Below, one piece after another: positions 54,966 through 64,000 of a stretch of DNA of 64,000 bases (position 1 is the first letter of the stretch; every line of letters starts with the position of its first letter). The DNA is from JAGQOZ01 sp041399205 (GTDB lineage Bacteria; Planctomycetota; Planctomycetia; Pirellulales; Pirellulaceae), in the NCBI GenBank assembly GCA_041399205.1, contig JAWKTK010000010.1, positions 124,001-188,000 on the forward strand. The letters run 5' to 3'. The notes under the pieces are model-generated. The model was given only the letters and a program-made list of their open reading frames with translations. It was not told where the DNA came from and did no database searches. A program made the translations under genes and the position numbers.

Positions 54966-56159
54966 TTAGAATGTTGCCACAAGTCCCACGGTTGCTCCGT
55001 GGAATAGTACGGTTCCGCCGGTGTCCAGTGCAGCACTTCCTGGTGCCAACATGCTGGTAACCGGAATCTGGTCCGGAGCCAACGCCACTCCGTCCAGCCA
55101 CAACAGTTGGTAGCCACCAGTGACCGACAGGCGGCAGTTAATTTCGTAGACCGCTTGCAGTCCGATTTCACCAGCAAACGCTGTATTGTTGTCGGCAGCT
55201 TGGACTCCCGTAACAAACGGAGTCGGGGAAAGGCCAGCCAGGATCGGAGCATTCGTCTGCTGGTCGGCATCGTTGTAGAAGACTCCAGCGCGGAATCGTC
55301 CGTCGATGTGGAAACGACCTTGGCAGTTAATTAATTCGGCATTCGCTCCTAGTTGGAAACCATACATGTGATTGTCGGTATCTATTTGATAGATGCTGTT
55401 CGAAACAGGAGAGGTCTGGCGAAGTCCAATGTAATCGCCCAGTTCGATCCAGCGAAAGCCAGCAATCCAGGTCACGCATTCGTTGCAGCGTCGTCGCCAG
55501 TTGAATTCGGCGTTGTGCAACGAAGTGCCGTAGTCAAAGGAAAAGATAGTGTGAGGCGCTGTGGAAGGAAACGTCAATCCGGGGCCAGCGGCACTTGGTG
55601 AAATTGCGCCACCGGCGGGCGTTGATCCGTTCATCGAATCAAACCCGAAGTAACCGACTTCCAAACCTTGGCAATTGGAATGATCTCGGACCAAAAAGAT
55701 TCTTGTTGCCACTTGCGTGCCGTAGTCCAAGTCCTGGGCGTTCAGCAATTCCTGTCCCGTGTTCTGGTGCGTCGCCAAAGTCAGCGGATCTGGGTCGGTT
55801 CGGTTCGCAAACCACGCTCCAGCGACTACTTGCCACTGCTCGCAGCATTGTAGGCAGCATGAATCGCATGAGGAGCTACAACCGCCGCAGTTGCCGCGTT
55901 TGAGGAGATCGGCAATTGGCGTCGATCCGCAACCTTTGCATCCACAGACTGCACCGCCGTGTCCACACGCCGAGCTGCAGCCTCCCCCACACGAAACGCT
56001 GCAACTTTCACATGTCGACACCCCAATGCCACACGAATCGCACGGAGCGGTTGTAACGGTGGGCGAACAGCAACCGCAGTCGCCAGCGAACGAAGCTACG
56101 TGACTACTACCTACGCATAAAGCTAAGATGACGGCTAAGCGTAATGTGTTGACTACCAT
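54966..56159 (-). CDS. Outer-membrane beta-barrel protein with Cys-rich N-terminal region (BBP7-like)
   Basis: 397 residues from ATG 56,159 with a perfect AAGGAGG 5-6 nt upstream, so expression should be high. A signal peptide (LRLAVILALCVGSSHVASFA) is followed by about 80 residues holding some 20 cysteines in CxxC, CC and GGC clusters (CDSCGIGVSTCESCSVSCGG). From about 108 the protein has aromatic-edged beta strands: WQVVAGAWFANRTDPDP, GLEVGYFGFDS, AEFNWRRRCNECVTWIAGF, and YEINCRLSVTGGYQLLWLDG. It ends in an outer-membrane-type final strand with terminal Phe (GATVGLVATF). This fits the planctomycete BBP7-like barrel group. The terminator at 54,864-54,900 ends the transcript. Confidence 0.82.
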   Translation of the reverse strand: MVVNTLRLAVILALCVGSSHVASFAGDCGCCSPTVTTAPCDSCGIGVSTCESCSVSCGGGCSSACGHGGAVCGCKGCGSTPIADLLKRGNCGGCSSSCDSCCLQCCEQWQVVAGAWFANRTDPDPLTLATHQNTGQELLNAQDLDYGTQVATRIFLVRDHSNCQGLEVGYFGFDSMNGSTPAGGAISPSAAGPGLTFPSTAPHTIFSFDYGTSLHNAEFNWRRRCNECVTWIAGFRWIELGDYIGLRQTSPVSNSIYQIDTDNHMYGFQLGANAELINCQGRFHIDGRFRAGVFYNDADQQTNAPILAGLSPTPFVTGVQAADNNTAFAGEIGLQAVYEINCRLSVTGGYQLLWLDGVALAPDQIPVTSMLAPGSAALDTGGTVLFHGATVGLVATF

Positions 56160-56469
56160 GTCATTCCTCCTTGATGCTCTGGGCTACGCGAAAGAAATCC
56201 GCACAATGCCACAGGAATTGTTTCGTCAAGCGCATCTGGCGGCCAAGTCGATGTGACTGGCGACTCCCCAGACGCACCCGGGTCTGTAAAAGGATCGACC
56301 GGAGCAACAAGACTTTCAAGAATTTCCGCCATACGCAGAATACCATCGCGACGACCGCGTCATGCGGCAAAACCGGAATAGCTTATCAAGGCGAAAGAAA
56401 TCTTAGCGGGAGATTTCCGCAGGACGCGGACAAGGATCAACCGTCACGTTCTTGGTTTAAACGAGTCAT
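56160..56469. other. Intergenic, no gene seen
   Basis: About 310 bp between two minus-strand genes. The 20 bp next to 56,159 contain the ribosome site of the barrel gene. The remainder shows neither a terminator with T run nor a supported frame. Confidence 0.4.
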
Positions 56470-57246
56470 CTAACGACGAACCAATCCAAGCCTGCGGACG
56501 TTCAATGAAACGCAACCTACCAAGCCAATGATCGTCCAAATGGCCAAAGTGCCTGGTTCTGGGATCACTTCGTCTCCGTCCGCGAAGGCAAAGCTAAGGT
56601 TGTCAACAGAAAAACCTTCCCAGTCCATACCGCCTTTCGGCACGAAAATCGAAATCCCGGAAATCGTATTTGAGTTTGTCGATTCGGTAAGATTTACCGA
56701 TTGCCAGCCTTGACTTGGGTTTCCAAAAACACCCAGGGCGTGGCCATTTGCATCGTAAGCGGCAACCAGAGTCGTGCCAGCATGGTCCAAATGCCCCAGA
56801 TCAAAGGAAACGCTGTTTACGGGATTAGAGAACAAAACAGCGATTGGAGTCGTGTAGAACTGGCCTTGAGAAAAGCCGCCCAGAACCAATCCAGCTGCAG
56901 ATAAATCAAACTGAGTGGCCACATCTGGTCCTGTTGCGCTCAACGCCAGCGGGCCAACGGGATTGGTCACGATCACTTCATTGGGCATGGTTCCCAAAGT
57001 TTGCCCTTCAAATAAAGCACCAAACGAGACGGTTGTTCCATTGACGTTATACTGAGGATTGATCATCCCTGGCGAGTTGAAATCCACCAATACCGGATCA
57101 TTGTTGCCCACGCCAAAAGTCACAGCGGCGCTCGAGACGAGCGGCGGTAATGCGAAAAACACGATCAATACAATTGGTAGATTCTTGAATCCGGTCACCG
57201 ATAACATCCTTTTGAAAAACCCATAATAGGTGCACTTTTGTTTCAT
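56470..57246 (-). CDS. PEP-CTERM exported protein
   Basis: 258 residues. N-terminal signal (FKNLPIVLIVFFALPPLVSS) and a C-terminal PEP-CTERM tail (VIPEPGTLAIWTIIGLVGCV, then RRLGLVRR). The body is a beta-sandwich-like domain: LVDFNSPGMINPQYNVNGTT, NPVNSVSFDLGHLDHAGTTL, AYDANGHALGVFGN and GMDWEGFSVDNLSFAF. The pattern resembles the PEP-CTERM domain that senses or binds at the cell surface in many Planctomycetes; no enzymatic motif. The start could be 57,246 or the Met at 57,205 closer to the signal sequence. Confidence 0.85.
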   Translation of the reverse strand: MKQKCTYYGFFKRMLSVTGFKNLPIVLIVFFALPPLVSSAAVTFGVGNNDPVLVDFNSPGMINPQYNVNGTTVSFGALFEGQTLGTMPNEVIVTNPVGPLALSATGPDVATQFDLSAAGLVLGGFSQGQFYTTPIAVLFSNPVNSVSFDLGHLDHAGTTLVAAYDANGHALGVFGNPSQGWQSVNLTESTNSNTISGISIFVPKGGMDWEGFSVDNLSFAFADGDEVIPEPGTLAIWTIIGLVGCVSLNVRRLGLVRR

Positions 57247-57344
57247 CGTAGTCGCACAACTTCAATCGTCAATAACCGGTATATTCTGCGCATCGGAATT
57301 TTTTGTCATTGTTTCCCCAGGCTGGGCAACTTCGAGCAGACAAG

Positions 57345-59684
57345 ATGAATCAACCAGACAATAAGTCAAAAATCCTTAGCGCCATGGAGCAATGTGGTGC
57401 GTTCGAACCAACCCAGATGGACCAGGCCAGGGAATTCGCGAACCGCGCTGGGGACACCAGAGCGTTTGCTCGACTCCTTCTTTCGAATCAAATCCTGACT
57501 CAGTGGCAACTTCAGCGTTTGGCAAGCGGGCGTCGTAAACTGACACTTGGCAAGTACGTTTTGTTGAACCAAGTGGACGGTCGAGCGGTGCCAACCTATT
57601 TGGCGGTACACCCGGGAATGGAGCGAAAGGTTGAGATTCGCTTGATTAGCGACGAGATCTTGGATTTGGCTCGAGCTTACGCGGATAGCGACCACCCGGG
57701 GCTGATCCACGTATTTGATTTGGATGCGGATGGCCAATTGCAGTTCTTGGTAACGGAGACCGTTAATGGACTACAGTTCGAACCATATTGGGCCAAGCAT
57801 TCCGACCTAGGCGTATTTGTCCAACAGTTTCGACAAGCAATCGAAGCGATGCATGGATTACATGATTGCCGATTGAGTTGTGCGGACATAGAACCAAATC
57901 AGTTTTGGATTGACGCGTCCCAGACGCTCAAGATGGGCGTGGATGACTTCCGGAAGATTCGCGAATGCACTCCCGAATTTGCGAGTGACGACTTGCGGGC
58001 CATCGTACAGTTATTTCGTGAAAGATCACACGCACTGGGCATGGCTTCCGTGTGTCAGATGCTGGAACCGTTGGAGCAAGTTGAGTCGCTGTCGTACGGC
58101 GAAGTCTTAGCCACGGTCAAGCGTTTTCAAGCTGCACGTACGACACACGAAGCACACGACGATCAAAGTGACGTTGCTCGCAATCGCGTGCCCTATCCCA
58201 TTTTATTGGCGGGAATCGCGTTGGTCGCCATTGTGTGCGGATTAGGGATGGCTGCGATCGGCATGCAGTTGCGTTCGAACCAACAGGCGGCACGCGTCGA
58301 AGTGACCGAAACGCCGGACAACGACTGGTGGAAGAAAAAAACTTCGAGCGGTAAAGATTCGAAATCGGTCGTCGATAAAGCGAACGCTCCACGTCCGGAT
58401 GCAGAAGATTCAACTTCGATCAAGGAAAGCGAACCGAACACAATCGTTTCGTCGGGCCTTGGCGCAGCGTTGCAAGAGCCCGGCGAAGGCGAATCGGGCG
58501 CAAATCTGGAAGAGAAAAAGGAAACGGTGACGGCGCCCGAAACACCCGGTTTCGAAGCAGACGCTATGCCCAACGCTGCCTCGAACACGAATAAACAAAC
58601 CACTGAAAGCCGTTCGGTTCCAGCCCCTGTTCGCGAAGAGGACCAGCCTTCGATGGAAGTGTTACAAGATCCGTTTGCGTCTTGGCCATCAGCTTTTGAT
58701 CTTCCTCACAGCGTAACAGACAACCAAGTGGCATTGGCCAATTTCGCGACAACCAACGGCCAGCCCATCGATTGGAGTGAGCTGACGATCGCGCTGCTGG
58801 GAGCCGAAACGGCGCATCGTGGTAGCATTTCATTTCAAATCACCGCCGCAACAGACTCGCAAGGTGATCTGCCTGAATGGGTTTTACAGATGGAGATGCA
58901 GGGTGATGCTCAGCCCATTGCCAAGCTACACATTGCAGAGAACCGGCTGATGTTCTCTTGGACACCCCAGGAAGCTCGGAGCAACTTGTGCAATCACCTG
59001 CGCAATTGTGTCCTGCGGTTTGGTTATGAATCCTTCTCGGCAGAAGTTGCGCTTCGCTCGGTTGTGATCGATGACAGGCCGATCTGGGTTTCCTGTTTAG
59101 AGCCCACCGTTGTGCCCAAAGTTGCCATCGAATGGCCACCAAGTGCTGAGGCCACTTTTTTGGCTGTAACGATTGGGGAACAGGCGTTTGCCGGAATGAA
59201 AGCGGGCGACGCCACATCGATTGACAAACCGGCAAGCGTCCAGGTATTGGTCAAGAACGTTCCGCAGATTGAGTATGAAGTACAGCTGGACCAAAAGAAG
59301 GACCGGATCACCGTGAACGGATTCTTGCTGCAACCAGATGGTGTCAACGCCATCGCGTTGAATGTGGAAAGTATCCAAGCGGCGAACCTACAGCGAGTAG
59401 CATTGCGCAATCAGGCCGATTTATTACGCAGAAACAAGAGCAAGCTGCGAGACATTCCGAATCCTCGACGAAAGATCTTGGAGACGGAGGTGGAAGCTCA
59501 GATTCGGCTGGCTAAATCAATGGATGACCAGATTGAAAAGACTTTGGAACTTTGCGACAAAATCGAATCGTCGGGAGCAGGACGCAAGATTGACGTTCGC
59601 ATCTTTTTGAAGGTTGGAGATCGCGAAGTCGATTTGTGGTCAACACGCAGCGACGTTAATGAGGCGAATCGACCGGAGTCGTGA
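57345..59684 (+). CDS. Transmembrane pseudokinase-like protein
   Basis: 779 residues from ATG 57,345. The first 65 residues (FANRAGDTRAFARLLLSNQI, LTQWQLQRLASGRRKLTLGK) resemble the leader of planctomycete kinases, followed by YVLLNQ and a kinase-like lobe. The Gly loop is missing, HRD reads CRLSCADIEPNQFW and DFG is replaced by VDDFRK, so catalysis is not expected. A membrane helix lies at about 285-308 (LLAGIALVAIVCGLGMAAIG). A long Ser/Glu-rich linker follows, then beta domains (LPEWVLQMEMQGDAQPIAKL) and a terminal helix pair. It converges with the HD-GYP gene, overlapping by 29 nt. Confidence 0.8.
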   Translation: MNQPDNKSKILSAMEQCGAFEPTQMDQAREFANRAGDTRAFARLLLSNQILTQWQLQRLASGRRKLTLGKYVLLNQVDGRAVPTYLAVHPGMERKVEIRLISDEILDLARAYADSDHPGLIHVFDLDADGQLQFLVTETVNGLQFEPYWAKHSDLGVFVQQFRQAIEAMHGLHDCRLSCADIEPNQFWIDASQTLKMGVDDFRKIRECTPEFASDDLRAIVQLFRERSHALGMASVCQMLEPLEQVESLSYGEVLATVKRFQAARTTHEAHDDQSDVARNRVPYPILLAGIALVAIVCGLGMAAIGMQLRSNQQAARVEVTETPDNDWWKKKTSSGKDSKSVVDKANAPRPDAEDSTSIKESEPNTIVSSGLGAALQEPGEGESGANLEEKKETVTAPETPGFEADAMPNAASNTNKQTTESRSVPAPVREEDQPSMEVLQDPFASWPSAFDLPHSVTDNQVALANFATTNGQPIDWSELTIALLGAETAHRGSISFQITAATDSQGDLPEWVLQMEMQGDAQPIAKLHIAENRLMFSWTPQEARSNLCNHLRNCVLRFGYESFSAEVALRSVVIDDRPIWVSCLEPTVVPKVAIEWPPSAEATFLAVTIGEQAFAGMKAGDATSIDKPASVQVLVKNVPQIEYEVQLDQKKDRITVNGFLLQPDGVNAIALNVESIQAANLQRVALRNQADLLRRNKSKLRDIPNPRRKILETEVEAQIRLAKSMDDQIEKTLELCDKIESSGAGRKIDVRIFLKVGDREVDLWSTRSDVNEANRPES

Positions 59685-60918
59685 TCGAAGTAACTGGCGT
59701 GTCGGCGAAATCTCGTTGAATAATCCGAATGCGATCCAGACATGCCGAAAACGCGTCAAAGACTTGAGGGTCAAAGTGTTTGCCACTGGCTTCCTGCATG
59801 ATATGAAAACATTCGTCCGGCGGGAATGCTCGCTTGTAGGGCCGCACGCTACTGAGCGCGTCATAGACATCGGCCACAGCTGTGATTCGGCCTTCGATGG
59901 GAATTTCTTCGCCTTGAAGCCCACGTGGATAGCCGGTTCCATCCCAGCGTTCATGGTGCGTGAATGCGATCCGAGCGGCCATGGCCATGATCGGCGAACT
60001 GCCGATTGGAATGTCTTGACCGGAGAGTTTCGAGTAGGTTCCTAAGGCTCGCCAACGCAGATCCGGATTGGGCTGAATGATATTGCGACCAAATTCGCAA
60101 TGTCGTTTCATTTGATTGAATTCGTCTTCGGTCAGCTTGCCGGGCTTCAGCAGGATCAGATCGGAAACACCAATCTTGCCGACGTCATGCAACAGCGCGG
60201 CTTGTTCCATGTTTTCGACGGTATCTTCGTCCATGCCTAATTCACGAGCGATCTCGCCAACAAACAGGCCGACGCGAAGGACGTGGTTTCCCGTTTCGTG
60301 ATCGCGGTATTCGCCTGCTCGAGCCAAACACAGGATGACATCTTGTCGCGAAGCAGCCAGCTCGGCGGTTCGCATTCGCACTTGTCTAGCCAATTCGTCG
60401 GCGTAGTGCTTTAAGTGGTCCTGGTGTGATTTGACCATCAACGCATTGCGAACTCGTGGGGCCAAATCACCTGGATCGACGGGTTTTGATAGAAAGTCCG
60501 TAGCGCCTAATTCTAAGGCGCGAAATTTGGTTTCCGGGTCGGTGGCGGCCGTCAGGATCAGCACCGGCAAATATTTTGTCAGCGGGTGCGAACGCATCTT
60601 TGCCAATATATCCAAGCCATTAATCCCCGGCATGACAACGTCCAACAGGATCAGGTCCGGCTGTTCATGCATGATTAGCTCGAACGCCTGAGTGGCGTCG
60701 GAGGTCGTGACAAATCGCTGATAGCCCCATTGCTGAAGATATTTTCGAACTACCTTGATGTTGACCGGTTCGTCGTCCACCACCAAGATCTTGCTGTTGG
60801 AGGTGACCGTGGTCAACGTACCATCCGTCTTCCCCGACACAGGGGCATCCTGTACCATCGGCGGCAATTGCATCGGCAAGCCCGAATTCAGATTAGGTAG
60901 ACTACTGGCAAGGGACAT
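59656..60918 (-). CDS. Response regulator with HD-GYP phosphodiesterase domain
   Basis: 420 residues. The receiver domain at about 42-160 has KILVVDDEP, phospho-acceptor Asp93 in LLDVVMPG, and the switch Lys in FLSKPVDPGD. After a coiled linker comes an HD-GYP domain: HETGNHVLRV, His244-Asp245 in LLHDVGKIG, HHERWDGTGYPRGLQGEEIP at 321-340, and RITAVADVYDALSS. All metal ligands are present, so degradation of cyclic di-GMP under control of a histidine kinase is expected. No kinase gene is adjacent. GAGG lies about 9 nt before the start. The last 29 nt overlap the convergent pseudokinase gene. Confidence 0.95.
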   Translation of the reverse strand: MSLASSLPNLNSGLPMQLPPMVQDAPVSGKTDGTLTTVTSNSKILVVDDEPVNIKVVRKYLQQWGYQRFVTTSDATQAFELIMHEQPDLILLDVVMPGINGLDILAKMRSHPLTKYLPVLILTAATDPETKFRALELGATDFLSKPVDPGDLAPRVRNALMVKSHQDHLKHYADELARQVRMRTAELAASRQDVILCLARAGEYRDHETGNHVLRVGLFVGEIARELGMDEDTVENMEQAALLHDVGKIGVSDLILLKPGKLTEDEFNQMKRHCEFGRNIIQPNPDLRWRALGTYSKLSGQDIPIGSSPIMAMAARIAFTHHERWDGTGYPRGLQGEEIPIEGRITAVADVYDALSSVRPYKRAFPPDECFHIMQEASGKHFDPQVFDAFSACLDRIRIIQRDFADTPVTSITTPVDSPH

Positions 60919-61339
60919 TGTCGGATCCTCAAACCCTGCTGCTGATTTGTTTGGTCGTCACGTACATCGAGTGAAGGATAGAGCGCCATTGGGAGTTGTG
61001 GCGAGTAAGCGAGAAGCCAAGTTGACAACCACATTTGATCCTGAGCGTCATATTGTGCAATATCGCTGCAGCCTTCATTCGTGCCGGGGTATCTGATTCA
61101 TAGCGACAAAGTGGTCTTGTTTTATAGCAGAGCCGACCGCTCAACGTCTCACCGTACTTTCTGGCGACAATCCGGACGGCTTGTACCCGACCTGCCAAGG
61201 GAACGTGATTGGCCACCTCTTTGGCGAAAACTGATAAATGGCTGCGTGGCTGGTTTTTCGTGGTTTCGTAAGGACTGAGCTAGACTTTCCACATAAGCAT
61301 TATTTTTGGTTTTTGATTTCGAACTTGGAAGGCCAGTAC
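60919..61339. other. Divergent intergenic region, no gene seen
   Basis: About 420 bp between the HD-GYP gene and the HlyD-type gene, transcribed apart. No supported frame or clear operator was seen. Confidence 0.35.
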
Positions 61340-62203
61340 ATGACGAGACGAACACAAGTTTTGGCAATGCTCGTTATCTTCGGAGCAGCGTTTGGATCGC
61401 CCGTCAATGCCGAACGCATCCCGGGGTGTCTTATGCCTTTTTGCGAATGGGAGCTGGGTACGCATGAACAGGGGCGATACGACCAAGTGTTAGTCGAAGT
61501 TGGCGATCAAGTGACTGCGAGTGCCGTGTTGGCCGTATTGGATTCGGCTGATCTACAGGCTCACCGAGAAACCGTGCGGATCAATAGTGAAAACGATGCA
61601 CCAGTAAGGTCGGCTATGATCCAGCTTCAAAATGCGAAGAGCCACTACTTGGAAGTGAAACGCCTTCGAGACAATGGCACTGCCTCTGAAATAGAACTGA
61701 AGGAACGAGAAGCTGAATACCGGCTGGCCGAAGCTCGTTTGGATTCAGCGACGGCAGAACTAAACATTGCCAAATCGCAACTGCAAGAAGTAGACGCCAA
61801 GCTGGCCAAACGAATTATCACAGCACCCAGCGACGGCGTTGTGATGGAAGCCAACTACCGTGAAGGCGAATGCACTCGGATGAATGACCCAGTTGTTGTC
61901 CGTTTAGCACAGCTGAATCGTCTCCGTGCAGAATTTGATGTTCCGATTGTCTACCGATCGCAAATTCAACCTGGTCAACAACTGACGGTAAGTTTAGATA
62001 CGGGAACGGAAGTGCAGGGCGAAGTCATTCGCGTTGCGGACGAAGTCGATCGTCCCAGCCAGACATTTTTTGTGGAAGTCATGATCGATAATCGCGATGG
62101 CAAACTTTTGCCGGGCGTAAATTGTTCGATCGAATTGTCAAGCGGTTCGGAGACTCGATTCACCTCGAAGCCTCGGGCCGTTCGCTCCCAAAAGGACAAA
62201 TAG
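61340..62203 (+). CDS. Periplasmic adaptor (HlyD/membrane-fusion family) protein
   Basis: 287 residues from ATG 61,340 with GGAAGG upstream; a longer frame to 61,238 lacks a ribosome site. A signal peptide (VLAMLVIFGAAFGSPVNA) precedes a lipoyl-like half (YDQVLVEVGDQVTASAVLAV) and a helical hairpin (KSHYLEVKRLRDNGTASEIE; AELNIAKSQLQEVDAKLAKR). The second lipoyl half (ITAPSDGVVMEANYREGE) and a beta-barrel (VVRLAQLNRLRAEFDVPIVY) follow. This is the order of membrane-fusion adaptors of efflux and secretion pumps. The next gene encodes a related protein, so both may serve one transporter. Confidence 0.88.
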   Translation: MTRRTQVLAMLVIFGAAFGSPVNAERIPGCLMPFCEWELGTHEQGRYDQVLVEVGDQVTASAVLAVLDSADLQAHRETVRINSENDAPVRSAMIQLQNAKSHYLEVKRLRDNGTASEIELKEREAEYRLAEARLDSATAELNIAKSQLQEVDAKLAKRIITAPSDGVVMEANYREGECTRMNDPVVVRLAQLNRLRAEFDVPIVYRSQIQPGQQLTVSLDTGTEVQGEVIRVADEVDRPSQTFFVEVMIDNRDGKLLPGVNCSIELSSGSETRFTSKPRAVRSQKDK

Positions 62204-62294
62204 TCCGGTTGGCAAATCGCGACTGGATTTGCCAAGAGACATCCTTGTCGAGGTCGCACGTGCGGCCTCGTTGCATTCTCGGAAAGAGCATACC

Positions 62295-64000
62295 ATGGCC
62301 TCGGTCGAAACAAAGCGTTCGCCATCACCTAGTAAAATTGGCAATGAAATCGACCTTCGCCAGTTAGGTCGCTTTCTTCACAATGCCGTTGTGAATAGTG
62401 GCTCCGAAACGATGGCCGTAGCGGGGCTTGCGGATCTGATACAGCCGTTATGTCACGCGAATCTGGTTGTCTACTTTCCGGAAGATTCGACCGGCAAACT
62501 TTCCGCGGAACCGCTCACTTGCCGACCTCGGCCAGTGGCAGCTCCGCATCTTGAGCACTTGTATCGACTGGCTTTGTTTGCTGCTTCCGAATCCACCGTC
62601 CAAATTGCCAAGCTCGATTCCGAATCGGATGCAGTGGTCGTGGCGGCGCCGGTGTTGCGCCACGGCAAGCCAACAGAATGCTTGGTGATGGCTCTGGATC
62701 ATGGGCCCGAAACGGGCAAGCTGCTTCCCGTGGTGATTCAAAACATGCAACTGCTGGCCGCGTCGATGGGCCATTGGCGAGGCAAACTGAATTCGCTGGA
62801 TGCGGAAGCGAGTCTGCAGACGCTTTCGGAATGGAACACGCTGTTGGTCCACGCCGCGGCCGCTGACAGTCTTGATGAATACTGTCGTCGCATTAGCACC
62901 GGACTACGCAATTCGCTGCATGTCGACAACGTCTTCATTGGACTTCGCAACAACAGAAATCACTGTGTGCTACGAGGTGTATCCAGCGCGACGAACTTCG
63001 ACAAACAAGCCGAATTTGTGCGCATGTGCGAATCGCTGATGGACGAATATCTGTTTCGCATCGAAAATGAAGCGGAGGACGAATTCCGCGAATTATGCGA
63101 CCCGGAAGCGTTCCAGCGATTGCAAGTTGCGTTGCGGACGCACTTCCTGGACGCTCAACCTCTACGCAATGCGAAGCAACAACTGGTTGGCGTTTGCATC
63201 GTGGCCAACGAAGCGCCGTTCACATCCGATTACGCGGCCAAGTTTCACGAGTACGCCGCACAAGCAGGCACACAGATTGACCTCTTCCAAGCGTCTCGAC
63301 CGAGTCCGCTGCGGCGTTATTGGCAAAAATTCTGCCAAGCGAATGTGCGACAGCGGCGAGTGGTTCTAGGCATTGCGGCCGCCATCGCCACTATCTTGTT
63401 GGTCCCCGTTCCAGCTCGAATCACTTGTGATTGCACGGTCGAACCCGAAGTTGGACGTATTGTTTCTGCGACGCTGTCGAGCCGGGTGATAGAAATCTTG
63501 GTGAAACATGGAGAACATGTAACCAAAGGTCAGGTCTTGGCGGTGATGGACACATCAGAATTGGAAAGCGATTGGGCGGCCGCCCTGCAGCGACGAGTGA
63601 CCGCGCGAGCGAAAGCTGGTTCCAGCTTGCCCGGAGAACGCAAAGCGGGGCAAGCCGAGCTGGAACTCGCGGAAATTCAAATCGCGGAGTACCAACGGCA
63701 AATTGACAATGCCACGCTGCGCAGCCCAATCACGGGCGTCATCATGAGTGACGACATTCGGCATCTGCAAGGCAGTATGATCGAATTGGGCAAACCACTG
63801 TTGGAAGTTGGCAGTGCGGATGGAATGCGAGTGGAAGTGGCGATTGATGACGAAGACGTGCATTACGCCCAGGAAGGCCGAGACGTTTACATTAAAGTCC
63901 CTTCGCTGCCTGGCACGACCATTCGTGGCAAACTGCAACGCATTCATGGTCGAAGTGAAAAGCAACGCGACGAAAACGTTTTTGTCGGCGAAGTCGTGCT
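62295..64000 (+). CDS. GAF-like and HlyD-type membrane protein, cut by the right edge
   Basis: The frame is open from ATG 62,295 (GGAAAGAGC upstream) to the window end, over 565 codons, and continues beyond. Residues 1-345 are two GAF-like halves (VNSGSETMAVAGLADLIQPL; VHAAAADSLDEYCRRISTGL, VFIGLRNNRNHCVLRGVSS). A membrane helix lies near 355-375 (VVLGIAAAIATILLVPVPA). The rest is a membrane-fusion module: CTVEPEVGRIVSATLSSRV, EILVKHGEHVTKGQVLAVMD, a short helical part, LRSPITGVIMSDDIRHLQGS and VEVAIDDEDVHYAQEGRDVY. A cytoplasmic sensor is thus joined to a periplasmic adaptor. In Planctomycetes such genes often precede an M50 peptidase gene; that gene would lie outside the window. Confidence 0.88.
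   Translation, partial: MASVETKRSPSPSKIGNEIDLRQLGRFLHNAVVNSGSETMAVAGLADLIQPLCHANLVVYFPEDSTGKLSAEPLTCRPRPVAAPHLEHLYRLALFAASESTVQIAKLDSESDAVVVAAPVLRHGKPTECLVMALDHGPETGKLLPVVIQNMQLLAASMGHWRGKLNSLDAEASLQTLSEWNTLLVHAAAADSLDEYCRRISTGLRNSLHVDNVFIGLRNNRNHCVLRGVSSATNFDKQAEFVRMCESLMDEYLFRIENEAEDEFRELCDPEAFQRLQVALRTHFLDAQPLRNAKQQLVGVCIVANEAPFTSDYAAKFHEYAAQAGTQIDLFQASRPSPLRRYWQKFCQANVRQRRVVLGIAAAIATILLVPVPARITCDCTVEPEVGRIVSATLSSRVIEILVKHGEHVTKGQVLAVMDTSELESDWAAALQRRVTARAKAGSSLPGERKAGQAELELAEIQIAEYQRQIDNATLRSPITGVIMSDDIRHLQGSMIELGKPLLEVGSADGMRVEVAIDDEDVHYAQEGRDVYIKVPSLPGTTIRGKLQRIHGRSEKQRDENVFVGEVV

Overview
The window reads as chromosomal DNA of a planctomycete, probably a Pirellula/Rhodopirellula-type organism. 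The signs are two surface proteins that begin with the planctomycete LEDRxLLA N-terminal motif, several PEP-CTERM tails, a Ser/Thr kinase with WD40 repeats directly behind an ECF sigma gene, a prepilin-like protein, a Cys-rich outer-membrane barrel and IS66/IS4 elements. No intact tRNA, no rRNA and no CRISPR array was seen.

Region 1 (1-17,080) is damaged coding sequence. One giant minus-strand surface-protein gene starts at 14,282 and runs off the left edge (over 14 kb). Its domain order is LEDR motif, autotransporter-type beta strands, seven DIDGEA repeats, cadherin-like modules, delta-60 repeats, three Calx-beta-type units, more cadherin/VCBS modules, two C-type lectin domains and a cadherin domain. 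It is readable in long blocks near its start and frameshifted every 50-300 bp further on. A frameshifted PEP-CTERM protein and a frameshifted ECF sigma factor follow. Region 2 (17,084-20,371) is an intact 1095-residue WD40 kinase.

Region 3 (about 20.4-39.8 kb) looks like an integrated plasmid-type element. It holds a module of small conserved genes ending in a Toprim primase-like gene, a RepA replication initiator with six iterons and an AT-rich origin, ParA plus a small ribbon-helix-helix partner, an ECF sigma factor, a degenerate IS66 copy, a tightly packed run of small unknown genes, and a tyrosine integrase beside the 3' half of a CAT-anticodon tRNA. Four or five of the small proteins share one fold-sized motif and form an undescribed family inside this element. 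No relaxase, conjugation or phage structural gene was seen.

Region 4 (40-64 kb) is ordinary chromosome with scars: a kinase remnant, a DUF3857/transglutaminase-like TPR protein lacking the catalytic Cys, a PEP-CTERM tail cut off by an IS4 remnant, a LEDR/RTX/dockerin-like surface protein, trhP, an FHA-EAL protein, a secreted dienelactone hydrolase, mutS, a Cys-rich barrel protein, a PEP-CTERM protein, a transmembrane pseudokinase, an HD-GYP response regulator, and two membrane-fusion-type proteins, the last cut by the right edge.

Several isolated frameshifts are each repaired by one base, some in homopolymers (trhP at 48,921-48,926; primase at 23,125-23,128). Some of the breakage may therefore be sequencing error, while the dense damage in 1-9,600 may be either error or true decay.
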